Of a stretch of DNA of 64,000 bases, positions 57,008 to 64,000 are shown in pieces (the first letter of the stretch is position 1; each line of letters starts with the position of its first letter). The stretch is taken from positions 1-64,000 of the forward strand of contig QHBK01000014.1 of the NCBI GenBank assembly GCA_003244105.1, in the 5' to 3' direction. This stretch comes from Candidatus Eremiobacter antarcticus (GTDB lineage: Bacteria > Vulcanimicrobiota > Vulcanimicrobiia > Eremiobacterales > Eremiobacteraceae). The notes under the pieces were generated by a model. It was given only the letters and a program-made list of their open reading frames with translations, had not been told where the DNA came from and searched no databases. A program made the position numbers and the translations under genes.

Positions 57008-58896
57008 TTCTCGTACAGCAATCCCTCCGCGATCTCCATCGACTCCGCCATCAGATGATGGCGCAAGGCGAGGTCGGCGCAGGACAGCCCCGTTGCGTGC
57101 GCTTCTCGAAGCACGAGCGCAAGCGGGCTCTTCGTCTCGTAACTGACCCACGACGAACACCCGAGCTCACCCGGCGAAGCGCCTGAACGCAGCACGGTTT
57201 CGTAGTCGGGAAGCTGCACGCCCGCAAAGCGGTAGGCAAGAGCGCTGCGATAGGCGTCATAGCGCTCGCGTGAGGAGTACAAGTCCAAAAAAGTGATTCG
57301 GGCGGAAAGCGTCTGCGTCTGCGCCGCGTATGTGATGTCGGAGGCGTTTGCGGCGGTTGCCGCCGCCGCGTCCCACGCAGTCGTGGCTGCGTTCAGCGCG
57401 GCCTGAACCCGCGGCATGTCCTTGGCGGCGATGTCACCGGACGACGTATCCAACGCGTTGAGGGCTGCAAGAAAGTCGGTCAGCTGATGCACCGCGTCGC
57501 TGCCCATCGAGATGGCAGCCCGTGCGCTGTCAATACCCGCCACGAACTGGTCGGAAGCGCTCGACAGGTTGGCGATCATCGACGGGTAGAGCGGCAGCAG
57601 CGCGCGGGTCTTGGCGGTAGGCGGACCCTCGCTGATGGCGTCGGCGAGGTCTTTGAGCGGCGATTGATTGTCCGCCGTGAGCTTTGGCGCTGTTGCGATG
57701 ACGTCTGAGCTGACGTCAAGCGTTCCGTTGATGTCGCGGGTCAGATGGTTCAGCCCTTCGATGGCTTTGCTCAGGTTGTTGCCTTTCTTCTTGGGCGAAC
57801 CCAGATTGGGAATGGAGTGCGTTTGGCTCTCGAGCGCACTGAACAGCGATTCGATGTCCTGCTGCGCCGACTTGCCGCGGTCGCGCGCAAGCCGCGCGTC
57901 CTCACGGCCGATGTTCTGCGCGCGCGCCAATTGGGCTGCGACGTCCTCGACGCCCGCATCGACCGCTTGCGAGTAGGCGAGCGAACGCTCGTGCAATTGT
58001 CCGGGCGCCCCGGACTCGTGAAGCGCGATCTCGTTGCGCGTCACGTGGCTGCGCGCCAGCTGGTTGTCAGGCGACTGTTTGAGCGCCGTGAGCAGTCTGC
58101 CGCGCGCGTAGGAGAAGCGGCCCTCTTGCTCGTCATGGATCGCCTGGGCCGTGATCTGGTCGACGCTCGGTTTGTTCAACTCCGGATAGCCGAGCAAGTG
58201 GGCGATGCGATCCTTGGGCCGCGGATGATCGAGCAGAGCTTTCTCTTGGCGCGCCCCGGGAGATGAGCTCTCAAGCTTGTCGAGGTGCGCCATGAGGTCG
58301 ACGTTCGCGTGCGGGTCGTAACCCGCGCGCGTCATCAGCAGCAGCCCGTATTGATCCGCCTGCAATTCGTCTTGCCTGGAGAACTTGTAGAAAGCCAAGT
58401 CGCCGCCATAACCGCCCAGCGCGTAGGCGATCGGCGATAAGATCGACAGCACGCCGATGAGGATGCCCAAGATATTGGCTTTTTGTCCGAGCGTGACGAC
58501 GTGGCGCCGTTCGACATGGCCCATTTCGTGGCCCAGCACGGCGGCCAGCTCGTCGTCGGAGTTCACGAAGTTCAACAGACCAATATCCGCGTGCATGTAA
58601 CCGCCCGGCAAGGCGAAGGCGTTGATCTCGTCGGAGTTGATGATCTCGAACCTGTAGGTGATCTCTTGGCGAGCGCGGTTGCGGGCGAGGCGCGAGCCGA
58701 CCCCGTTCACCCAGTTGCTCAGAAACGGATCGGTGACGAGCATGCTTTGATCGTCGACTTGGCGGTTGAGATCTTGTCCCTGGGCGATCTCTTTTTCCGT
58801 CGACATGGCGCCAGCTGCTGCGGGCATCAGGATAACGGCCAACAGGATGCCGGCCATGACGCGGGCGATGGCGCGCATGCAAGAGGCGCTGAGCAT
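56980..58896 (-). CDS. Exported M48-family zinc metalloprotease with TPR-like C-terminal half (BepA-like)
   Basis: About 638 residues. A signal peptide (MAGILLAVILMPAAAGAM) precedes an M48 domain with VLGHEMGHVERRH (HExxH) and DELQADQYG (third ligand Glu). Hydrophobic GILIGVLSILSPIAYALGG lies between. The C-terminal half has TPR-like helices (GRLLTALKQSPDNQLARSH) and then a long helical region without recognised family. BepA-type proteases police outer-membrane protein assembly. The ATG at 58896 shares a base with the stop of the upstream SDR gene (TGATG). Confidence 0.88.
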   Translation of the reverse strand: MLSASCMRAIARVMAGILLAVILMPAAAGAMSTEKEIAQGQDLNRQVDDQSMLVTDPFLSNWVNGVGSRLARNRARQEITYRFEIINSDEINAFALPGGYMHADIGLLNFVNSDDELAAVLGHEMGHVERRHVVTLGQKANILGILIGVLSILSPIAYALGGYGGDLAFYKFSRQDELQADQYGLLLMTRAGYDPHANVDLMAHLDKLESSSPGARQEKALLDHPRPKDRIAHLLGYPELNKPSVDQITAQAIHDEQEGRFSYARGRLLTALKQSPDNQLARSHVTRNEIALHESGAPGQLHERSLAYSQAVDAGVEDVAAQLARAQNIGREDARLARDRGKSAQQDIESLFSALESQTHSIPNLGSPKKKGNNLSKAIEGLNHLTRDINGTLDVSSDVIATAPKLTADNQSPLKDLADAISEGPPTAKTRALLPLYPSMIANLSSASDQFVAGIDSARAAISMGSDAVHQLTDFLAALNALDTSSGDIAAKDMPRVQAALNAATTAWDAAAATAANASDITYAAQTQTLSARITFLDLYSSRERYDAYRSALAYRFAGVQLPDYETVLRSGASPGELGCSSWVSYETKSPLALVLREAHATGLSCADLALRHHLMAESMEIAEGLLYENYVDEPAKV

Positions 58897-59642
58897 CACC
58901 ACTCGATGATCTCCTTTCCGCGCCAGAACAAACCCGTCTCCGTCGATGGCGGACGAGTGGCTAAAAAGAGCGCCGTCTGTGCGGCTTCCTCCGGCTCGAC
59001 GTTGGCGTTGGGGCCGCCCATCGCCGTCTTCACCCAACCCGGATGGAACGAGTCAACCATGATGCGGCGCGGGCGCAAGTCGGCCGCCAAGCACTGCGTG
59101 TACATGTTGAGCGCGACTTTGCTGATGCTGTAGGCGGGTCCAGAGCCGTCGGAATCGCCTGACAGCTGACCCATGGTGGAGGAGACGTTGATGATGCGCC
59201 CGCCGTCGGGCATGTGCGGGATGAAAGCGTCGCACATCTCGATAGCGCCGTACAGGTTCACCGCGAGCGTGCGCTCGAGCACCAAGGGATCGAAATGGGA
59301 AGGCCGCATCCGGCGGTCCTCATCCAGAAAGATACCGGCGTTGTTGACCACGATATCGATCGCCGGATGGCGCTGCGCGAGGTCGAGGGCGAGCACCGCG
59401 ATCTGCGCGGGGTTGCTGATATCCGCCACGCCGATGTCGCTCTTCCAGCCGTCGGCTTTGAGTTGCGAGACGATGGGCTCGCCCTGTCCGCGGTCGCGGA
59501 CGACGCAGATCGCACACGCGCCGGCACGCGCGAACGCCTCGGCGATCGCCTTGCCCACTCCGCGGTTGGCGCCCGTGATGACGGCAGTCTTGCCCGTCAG
59601 GATGCCTCGCTCAACCGCTGTCTTCGCTGTTTTGGTCGCCAT
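58896..59642 (-). CDS. Short-chain dehydrogenase/reductase
   Basis: About 248 residues. AVITGANRGVGKAIAEAFARAG is the cofactor motif, IVVNNAGIF the NNAG motif, NVSSTMGQLSGDSDGSGPAYSISK holds the Ser and Tyr-X3-Lys active site, and HPGWVKTAMGG follows. It resembles carbonyl-reductase-like SDRs. GGGAGG lies 14 nt before the ATG at 59642, a loose spacing. It is coupled to the M48 protease gene and divergent from acs. Confidence 0.9.
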   Translation of the reverse strand: MATKTAKTAVERGILTGKTAVITGANRGVGKAIAEAFARAGACAICVVRDRGQGEPIVSQLKADGWKSDIGVADISNPAQIAVLALDLAQRHPAIDIVVNNAGIFLDEDRRMRPSHFDPLVLERTLAVNLYGAIEMCDAFIPHMPDGGRIINVSSTMGQLSGDSDGSGPAYSISKVALNMYTQCLAADLRPRRIMVDSFHPGWVKTAMGGPNANVEPEEAAQTALFLATRPPSTETGLFWRGKEIIEW

Positions 59643-59741
59643 GGATTCCGTGCCTGCCTCCCGTCGGCTGTCACTAGACCCTTTATGCGGGCAAGACTTG
59701 ACGGAGCCCTGCGCAAAACTGTGCGACGACTCGGAGGCTGT

Positions 59742-61718
59742 ATGATCGATAAAGACCCACAAGCCATCGAAGCGCTGTTCGCTGAAAACAGGAGTTTCGC
59801 GCCACCCCCGGCGTTTGCAAACTCGGCCAACGTCCGCGACCCGGCCATCTACGACCGCGCCGCGCGCGATTTCGATGCGTTCTGGTCCGGGGAGGCCGAG
59901 CGCCTCGACTGGTTCGAGCGTTGGCGCAAAGTTCTGCATTGGGATGATACGTCGAAAGTCGCGCGCTGGTTTGACGGCGGAAAGCTCAATGCGTCCGTCA
60001 ATTGCTTAGACCGTCACGTCGACCAGGGTCACGGCGGGCAGGTCGCATTTTTTTGGGAGGGGGAGCCAGGCGACGAGCGCGCCATCACCTACCAAGAGCT
60101 GCTCGCGGAGACGTGCCGGCTGGCGAATGCGCTCAAGGAACTCGGCGTCGGCCGAGGCGACCGAGTGGCGATCTATATGGGCATGGTTCCGGAGCTGGCT
60201 GCAGCGCTGCTGGCATGCGCGCGCCTCGGCGCCATCCACTCGGTCGTCTTCGGAGGCTTCTCGAGCGAGAGCCTGCGCGATCGGATCCTCGACGGCGAGT
60301 GCAAGCTGCTCATCACCCAGGATCAGAGCTGGCGCCGAGGCGGAAAAATTCCGCTCAAGCAGATCGCTGACGAGGCGATCGGACAGACGCCGTGCATCGA
60401 GAAGGCGCTGGTGTTGCGCCGCGTCGGCGACGCGGTCGGATGGAATGCCACGCGCGACGTCTGGTACCACGATATCGTGCCCAGGCAAAGCGACCGCTGC
60501 GAGCCCGAGCGCATGGACGCCGAGGACGTCTTGTACATCCTCTACTCCAGCGGCACGACGGCCAAACCCAAAGGCATCGTGCACACCACGGGCGGCTACC
60601 TCACCGGCGTGGCGTCAACGCATAAGAACGTCTTCGACATCAAGCCCGACAGCGATGTGTACTGGTGCACGGCCGACATCGGCTGGGTGACCGGACACTC
60701 GTACATCGTCTACGGGCCGCTCGCAAACCGCACGACCAGCGTCATCTATGAGGGCACCCCCGACTTTCCGGACAAAGACCGCTTTTGGGCGCTGGTCGAG
60801 AAATACAAGATCACCATCTGCTACACGGCGCCGACGGCGATCCGCACGTTCATGAAGTGGGGACCGCAATATCCGCAGCGCCACGACCTCTCATCGTTGC
60901 GGCTGCTTGGCAGCGTCGGCGAGCCGATCAACCCGGAAGCGTGGATCTGGTATCAACAATACATCGGGGGCGGCCGCTGCCCTGTGGTGGACACGTGGTG
61001 GCAGACGGAGACGGGCATGATCTTGATCTCGCCGCTGCCGGGCATCACCGCGACCAAACCGGGTTCAGCGACGTTCCCCTATCCGGGCGTTTTCGCCGAC
61101 GTCGTCAATGCCAAAGGAGAGCCTGTGCCGTTCGGCGGGGGCGGCTATGTCGTCATCACCAAACCGTGGCCGGCGATGTTGCGCACGCTGTGGAAGTCGC
61201 ACGATCGCTATCTTGAGACGTACTGGAGCAGATTCCGCCGGCAAGGCTATTATTTTCCGGCCGACGGGTGCAAGCGCGACCAACAGGGATACTACTGGCT
61301 GCTGGGGCGCGTGGATGACGTCATGAACGTGTCGGGGCATCGCATATCCACGACCGAGGTCGAAAGCGCATTCGTTGATCACCCGCGCGTTGCCGAGGCA
61401 GCCGTCGTCTCCAAGAAGGATGACATCACAGGGGAGGCGATCGCCGCGTTTGTCACGTTGAAGGGGGGCGACGCGGGTTCTAGCGCGCAAGCCGATGAGC
61501 TGCGCAAGCACGTCGCCTCAAAGATCGGCGCCTTCGCGCGGCCCAAATACATCACGTTCACGCCCGAGCTGCCAAAGACGCGCTCGGGGAAGATCATGCG
61601 CCGCCTGCTGCGCGATGTGATGGAAGAACGGCCGCTGGGAGACACGACGACACTCGCCGATGCGAGCGTCGTCAAGAATTTGAGCGAACTCGCGAAGACC
61701 GCTGTACCCGAGGAGTGA
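59742..61718 (+). CDS. acs: Acetyl-CoA synthetase
   Basis: 658 residues, full length. YSSGTTAKPKGIVHTTGGYL is the AMP-binding loop, WWQTETGMILISPLPG the acetate-pocket region, and PKTRSGKIMRRLLR carries the acetylatable lysine. It activates acetate to acetyl-CoA. GGAGG lies 4 nt before the ATG at 59742; the long open frame before it is antisense to the SDR gene. Confidence 0.97.
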   Translation: MIDKDPQAIEALFAENRSFAPPPAFANSANVRDPAIYDRAARDFDAFWSGEAERLDWFERWRKVLHWDDTSKVARWFDGGKLNASVNCLDRHVDQGHGGQVAFFWEGEPGDERAITYQELLAETCRLANALKELGVGRGDRVAIYMGMVPELAAALLACARLGAIHSVVFGGFSSESLRDRILDGECKLLITQDQSWRRGGKIPLKQIADEAIGQTPCIEKALVLRRVGDAVGWNATRDVWYHDIVPRQSDRCEPERMDAEDVLYILYSSGTTAKPKGIVHTTGGYLTGVASTHKNVFDIKPDSDVYWCTADIGWVTGHSYIVYGPLANRTTSVIYEGTPDFPDKDRFWALVEKYKITICYTAPTAIRTFMKWGPQYPQRHDLSSLRLLGSVGEPINPEAWIWYQQYIGGGRCPVVDTWWQTETGMILISPLPGITATKPGSATFPYPGVFADVVNAKGEPVPFGGGGYVVITKPWPAMLRTLWKSHDRYLETYWSRFRRQGYYFPADGCKRDQQGYYWLLGRVDDVMNVSGHRISTTEVESAFVDHPRVAEAAVVSKKDDITGEAIAAFVTLKGGDAGSSAQADELRKHVASKIGAFARPKYITFTPELPKTRSGKIMRRLLRDVMEERPLGDTTTLADASVVKNLSELAKTAVPEE

Positions 61719-61749
61719 GCGTTCGCGGCAGGCTGATAGCGTCAGGCGG

Positions 61750-63609
61750 TCACGCGCCGGCCGCTGTGAGTATGAGGTCCGTCCCCAGCCCGACCGCGAA
61801 TCCGACGAAGATGCCGACGGTGGCAAGCTCCTTATAGCCGATGCGCCGGCCGGCGGTCATCATCTCCCCGATGACGTAGATGATAGCGCCCGCGGCCAGC
61901 GTCAGGAACAAAACCGACAGCAGCGGCGAGACGAAGTGGTAGCCGATCACCGTACCAAAGAACGTCGGCGCTCCGCCGATGAGACCCAGCTTCACCAATG
62001 AAGGTACGTTTGTGCCGCCCGACCCGGCCAAGGGCGCGGCGATGCCGAAGCCCTCGGTCATGTTGTGCAGTCCGAAGCCCACGATCAGCAGCAAAGCGAG
62101 TTGAATCGCTCCCGTCGCGGCCGACTCACCGATCGCCAGCCCCTCGCTGAAGTTATGCAGGCCGATGCCGGCCGCGATGACGGTCGCCAAAGCCAGAGGC
62201 GTCATGGAAGCACCGGCGCCATGCTTGAGAAAGAACGAGCGGGAGAAGAACACGAGGCTCAAGAGCCCGGTCGCAAAGCCGCCTAGATAGGTGAGGAGCA
62301 AACCCCAAAACGGACCTTTGGGCGCGCCCTGCTCCACGTGCTGCAAGGCCGTCTCCAACGGTTCCCCGGCTTGACGCAAGATGTCGAAGAGCAGGAAGAA
62401 CAAAACGCCGATGGCGATCGCATTGAAGAACGCGATGCCTCCCGGCGACACGCGTTTGATGGCGGCGAACGGCAAGCCGAAGAAGATCGTAAGTCCGGCG
62501 ATGGCTCCCAAGACCAACGTCGTCGCCTGGCTCAGCGGGGCGCCGCTCGGATCCTTGCCCCCGCCCCCTCCCGCGCCGGAATTGGACATCTGCATAACGT
62601 CCTGACCGGCGAGAGCGGAAAGCCGGTCAGGTGCGTTTTCATACTGCACGGCCGTCACGAGACCGCCGGGGCCTGCGCCGGAATTCATCATGTGATCGGC
62701 GATGTGGCAGTGGAACAGCCACGTTCCAGGCTTAGCGTCCGCTCGGAAGGCGATGTCGCGGGTTTCGCCCGGCCCGATCAAGAGGGTGATCATGCGCTGG
62801 CGGCTCGCCTGTGCGACCGGTTGTCCGTCGACGGCGACCACTTCGAAACGGTGGCCGTGCACGTGCATGGTGTGGGATTCGGTGCCGCTGATGTTGATCT
62901 CGCGGATGCGCACGCGGTCGCCGCTTTTGACCTTGAAGGCTTTCGTCAACGGATAACTCTTGCCGTTGATGCTGAAGTAGTTCTCGGCATCGCTGAAGAT
63001 GCGCCACGAGGACAACAGCATGAGATAATCGCGTGTGTAGCTTGGGCGCGCGGGTTTTGCTTCGTCCACGACGACCGCGCCGTATAGTCCTCGATCCAGC
63101 TGGTTCAGATCGTCGAAGTGGGTGTGGTAGATATACGTGCCCGGCTCGGTGGCTCGGAACACGTACGCAAAGGTCTCACCCGGCTGGATCGGGTTCTGGC
63201 TCAAACCCGGAACTCCGTCCATGTCGGCATCGACCGGCAAGCCGTGCCAATGGACGGTCGTCGCCTCGGGCAGATGATTCGTCAGCAGCACGCGCACGTG
63301 GTCCCCCTGGCGCACGTGAATGGTGGGGCCCGGAACGGTGCCGCTATACGTCCATGCCTGGGTGACGACTCCGGGGGCGACTTCCCAGGGCTTCACCTCT
63401 GCGACGATGTGAAATACCTTGACGCCGCCTTGGGGCACCGGCGGCAGCGCGGGCAACAGATCGTACGAGCGCTGCGCCTGGGATTCAGCGGCCACGACAT
63501 CGGCATTGGAAACGTCTGAGTGAAGCAGTCCGGTCGTGCCGGCGCGTGCCGGGCCGTCAAGCGCCGCTGCTAGGCAAGCAGCGATGATCGCGAGCGTTGC
63601 GGTTTTCAC
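61750..63609 (-). CDS. Fusion of exported two-domain multicopper oxidase and ZIP metal permease
   Basis: 619 residues. A signal peptide (about 1-23) is followed by a two-cupredoxin multicopper oxidase to about 325: HWHG (120-123), HTH (162-164), HTMHVHGH (246-253), HCHIADH (300-306), enough for one type 1 and a type 2/3 copper site. The usual axial Met/Leu/Phe position of the type 1 copper appears to be Gly311. A Gly-rich linker (340-357) leads to eight membrane helices (about 361-619) of the ZIP/GufA family, with GLHNFSEGLAIG (484-495) and GLHNMTEGFGIAAPL (514-528) as the metal path. The oxidase would sit outside and the permease in the inner membrane. Substrates could be Fe, Mn, Zn or Cu. 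Its ATG overlaps the stop of the metal-dependent regulator gene. Confidence 0.93.
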   Translation of the reverse strand: MKTATLAIIAACLAAALDGPARAGTTGLLHSDVSNADVVAAESQAQRSYDLLPALPPVPQGGVKVFHIVAEVKPWEVAPGVVTQAWTYSGTVPGPTIHVRQGDHVRVLLTNHLPEATTVHWHGLPVDADMDGVPGLSQNPIQPGETFAYVFRATEPGTYIYHTHFDDLNQLDRGLYGAVVVDEAKPARPSYTRDYLMLLSSWRIFSDAENYFSINGKSYPLTKAFKVKSGDRVRIREINISGTESHTMHVHGHRFEVVAVDGQPVAQASRQRMITLLIGPGETRDIAFRADAKPGTWLFHCHIADHMMNSGAGPGGLVTAVQYENAPDRLSALAGQDVMQMSNSGAGGGGGKDPSGAPLSQATTLVLGAIAGLTIFFGLPFAAIKRVSPGGIAFFNAIAIGVLFFLLFDILRQAGEPLETALQHVEQGAPKGPFWGLLLTYLGGFATGLLSLVFFSRSFFLKHGAGASMTPLALATVIAAGIGLHNFSEGLAIGESAATGAIQLALLLIVGFGLHNMTEGFGIAAPLAGSGGTNVPSLVKLGLIGGAPTFFGTVIGYHFVSPLLSVLFLTLAAGAIIYVIGEMMTAGRRIGYKELATVGIFVGFAVGLGTDLILTAAGA

Positions 63610-64000
63610 GCCTGCGCGGCATCCTGCACGAGAATATCTCCCGCGAGTTGAGTGCTGATCGTGTGGATCTGCCCAGCGACGTCGATGCGAAGTAATCCCG
63701 CGACACGCTCGCGATGCTGGACGGTGATCTCCACACCGGGCCGGATGTTGATGTCGGCCAGGAATTTGAGCAGCTCCGGCATGTCGTGTTTCACTTCCAG
63801 CACCACCGACTTCGTGTGCACGGGCAGATCTGCAAGCTCCACTGCGTGGTCATGACGCCACAGCGAGCCGTCGGGCAGCGGGATCGGATGGCCGTGCGGA
63901 CACGTCGACGGTTCGCCTAAGAATCGCGCCAAGTGCTCTTCCACCTGCGGCGAGATCGCGTGCTCGAGACGGCAGGCCTCGAAACCCGCCACTTCCCACG
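63606..64000 (-). CDS. DtxR/MntR-family metal-dependent repressor, N-terminus outside window
   Basis: About 131 codons of a gene that continues beyond the right edge. WEVAGFEACRLEHAISPQVEEHLARFLG and CPHGHPIP are the dimerisation and metal-binding core of DtxR-type repressors (Glu, Cys, His ligands). The C-terminal 70 residues form an FeoA/SH3-like domain (LKFLADINIRPGVEITV...). The DNA-binding winged helix must lie beyond the right edge. Such proteins repress metal transport genes when Fe2+ or Mn2+ is bound. The 4-nt overlap with the oxidase-ZIP gene shows they are one operon. Confidence 0.92.
   Translation of the reverse strand, partial: WEVAGFEACRLEHAISPQVEEHLARFLGEPSTCPHGHPIPLPDGSLWRHDHAVELADLPVHTKSVVLEVKHDMPELLKFLADINIRPGVEITVQHRERVAGLLRIDVAGQIHTISTQLAGDILVQDAAQA

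Noticed and set aside
59214-59741. Acetyl-CoA synthetase starting far upstream as a fusion
   Set aside because: The extra 176 codons are antisense to the SDR gene, and a GGAGG precedes the ATG at 59742 at the expected family start.

Overview
The window is a gene-dense, GC-rich bacterial chromosome segment with about 57 protein genes, two tRNA genes and no mobile element or CRISPR array. The gene content suggests a deep-branching environmental bacterium. My best guess is a Candidatus Eremiobacterota (WPS-2)-like lineage, held with moderate confidence and inferred without any database search. Regulatory sites look like those of Terrabacteria: an SOS box of the CGAAC-N4-GTTCG type in front of a dinG-like gene, and a degenerate CIRCE element in front of hrcA. 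The envelope looks diderm: a TonB-dependent receptor, many predicted lipoproteins, an RseB/LolA-like sigma-factor regulatory protein and a BepA-like M48 protease.

Layout. 1-6.3 kb: a partial tRNA-Asn, lipoproteins and a giant secreted Thr-Pro-rich multidomain protein. 6.3-14 kb: heme synthesis (hemE-hemH-hemG/Y), the SAM cycle (metK-ahcY) and a folate pair (an FchA-like cyclohydrolase and folD). 14-20 kb: a PHP hydrolase, an ECF sigma/anti-sigma/RseB-like cassette, a histone-deacetylase-like hydrolase and a TPR protein. 20-28 kb: etfAB, threonine dehydratase, an ATP-grasp enzyme, a small metallothionein, a glycosyltransferase, exported proteins, a TMEM175-type channel and a peptide-binding lipoprotein. 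28-37 kb: tRNA-Leu, a tiny zinc-binding protein, a possible structured RNA, a Rieske oxygenase, a BNR/VPS10 propeller protein and a TonB receptor. 37-46 kb: housekeeping genes (septum protein, accDA, a polyprenol-phosphate sugar transferase, rsmE, prmA, dnaJ, hrcA), an SDR and a frameshifted glyoxalase. 46-51 kb: a ferritin-like protein, a cytochrome b561/molybdopterin enzyme pair, the dinG-like helicase and a stand-alone M41-like peptidase. 51-64 kb: tdh-kbl, GH125, an MFS exporter, an M48 protease, an SDR, acs, and at the right edge a DtxR-type regulator overlapping a multicopper oxidase-ZIP fusion gene.

Most notable points. (1) One polypeptide joins an exported multicopper oxidase to an 8-helix ZIP permease, co-transcribed with a metal-dependent repressor. 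This resembles the fungal Fet3-Ftr1 oxidase-permease pair in layout. (2) FolD has Ile at position 54 in place of the catalytic cyclohydrolase lysine, and the gene directly upstream encodes a separate cyclohydrolase-family protein. (3) The deacetylase-like gene has no AUG, GUG or UUG codon before its conserved N-terminus and lies in frame behind the TPR gene's single TAG stop. (4) Two conserved small proteins, a metallothionein and a double-CxxC protein, are easily missed because of their size.
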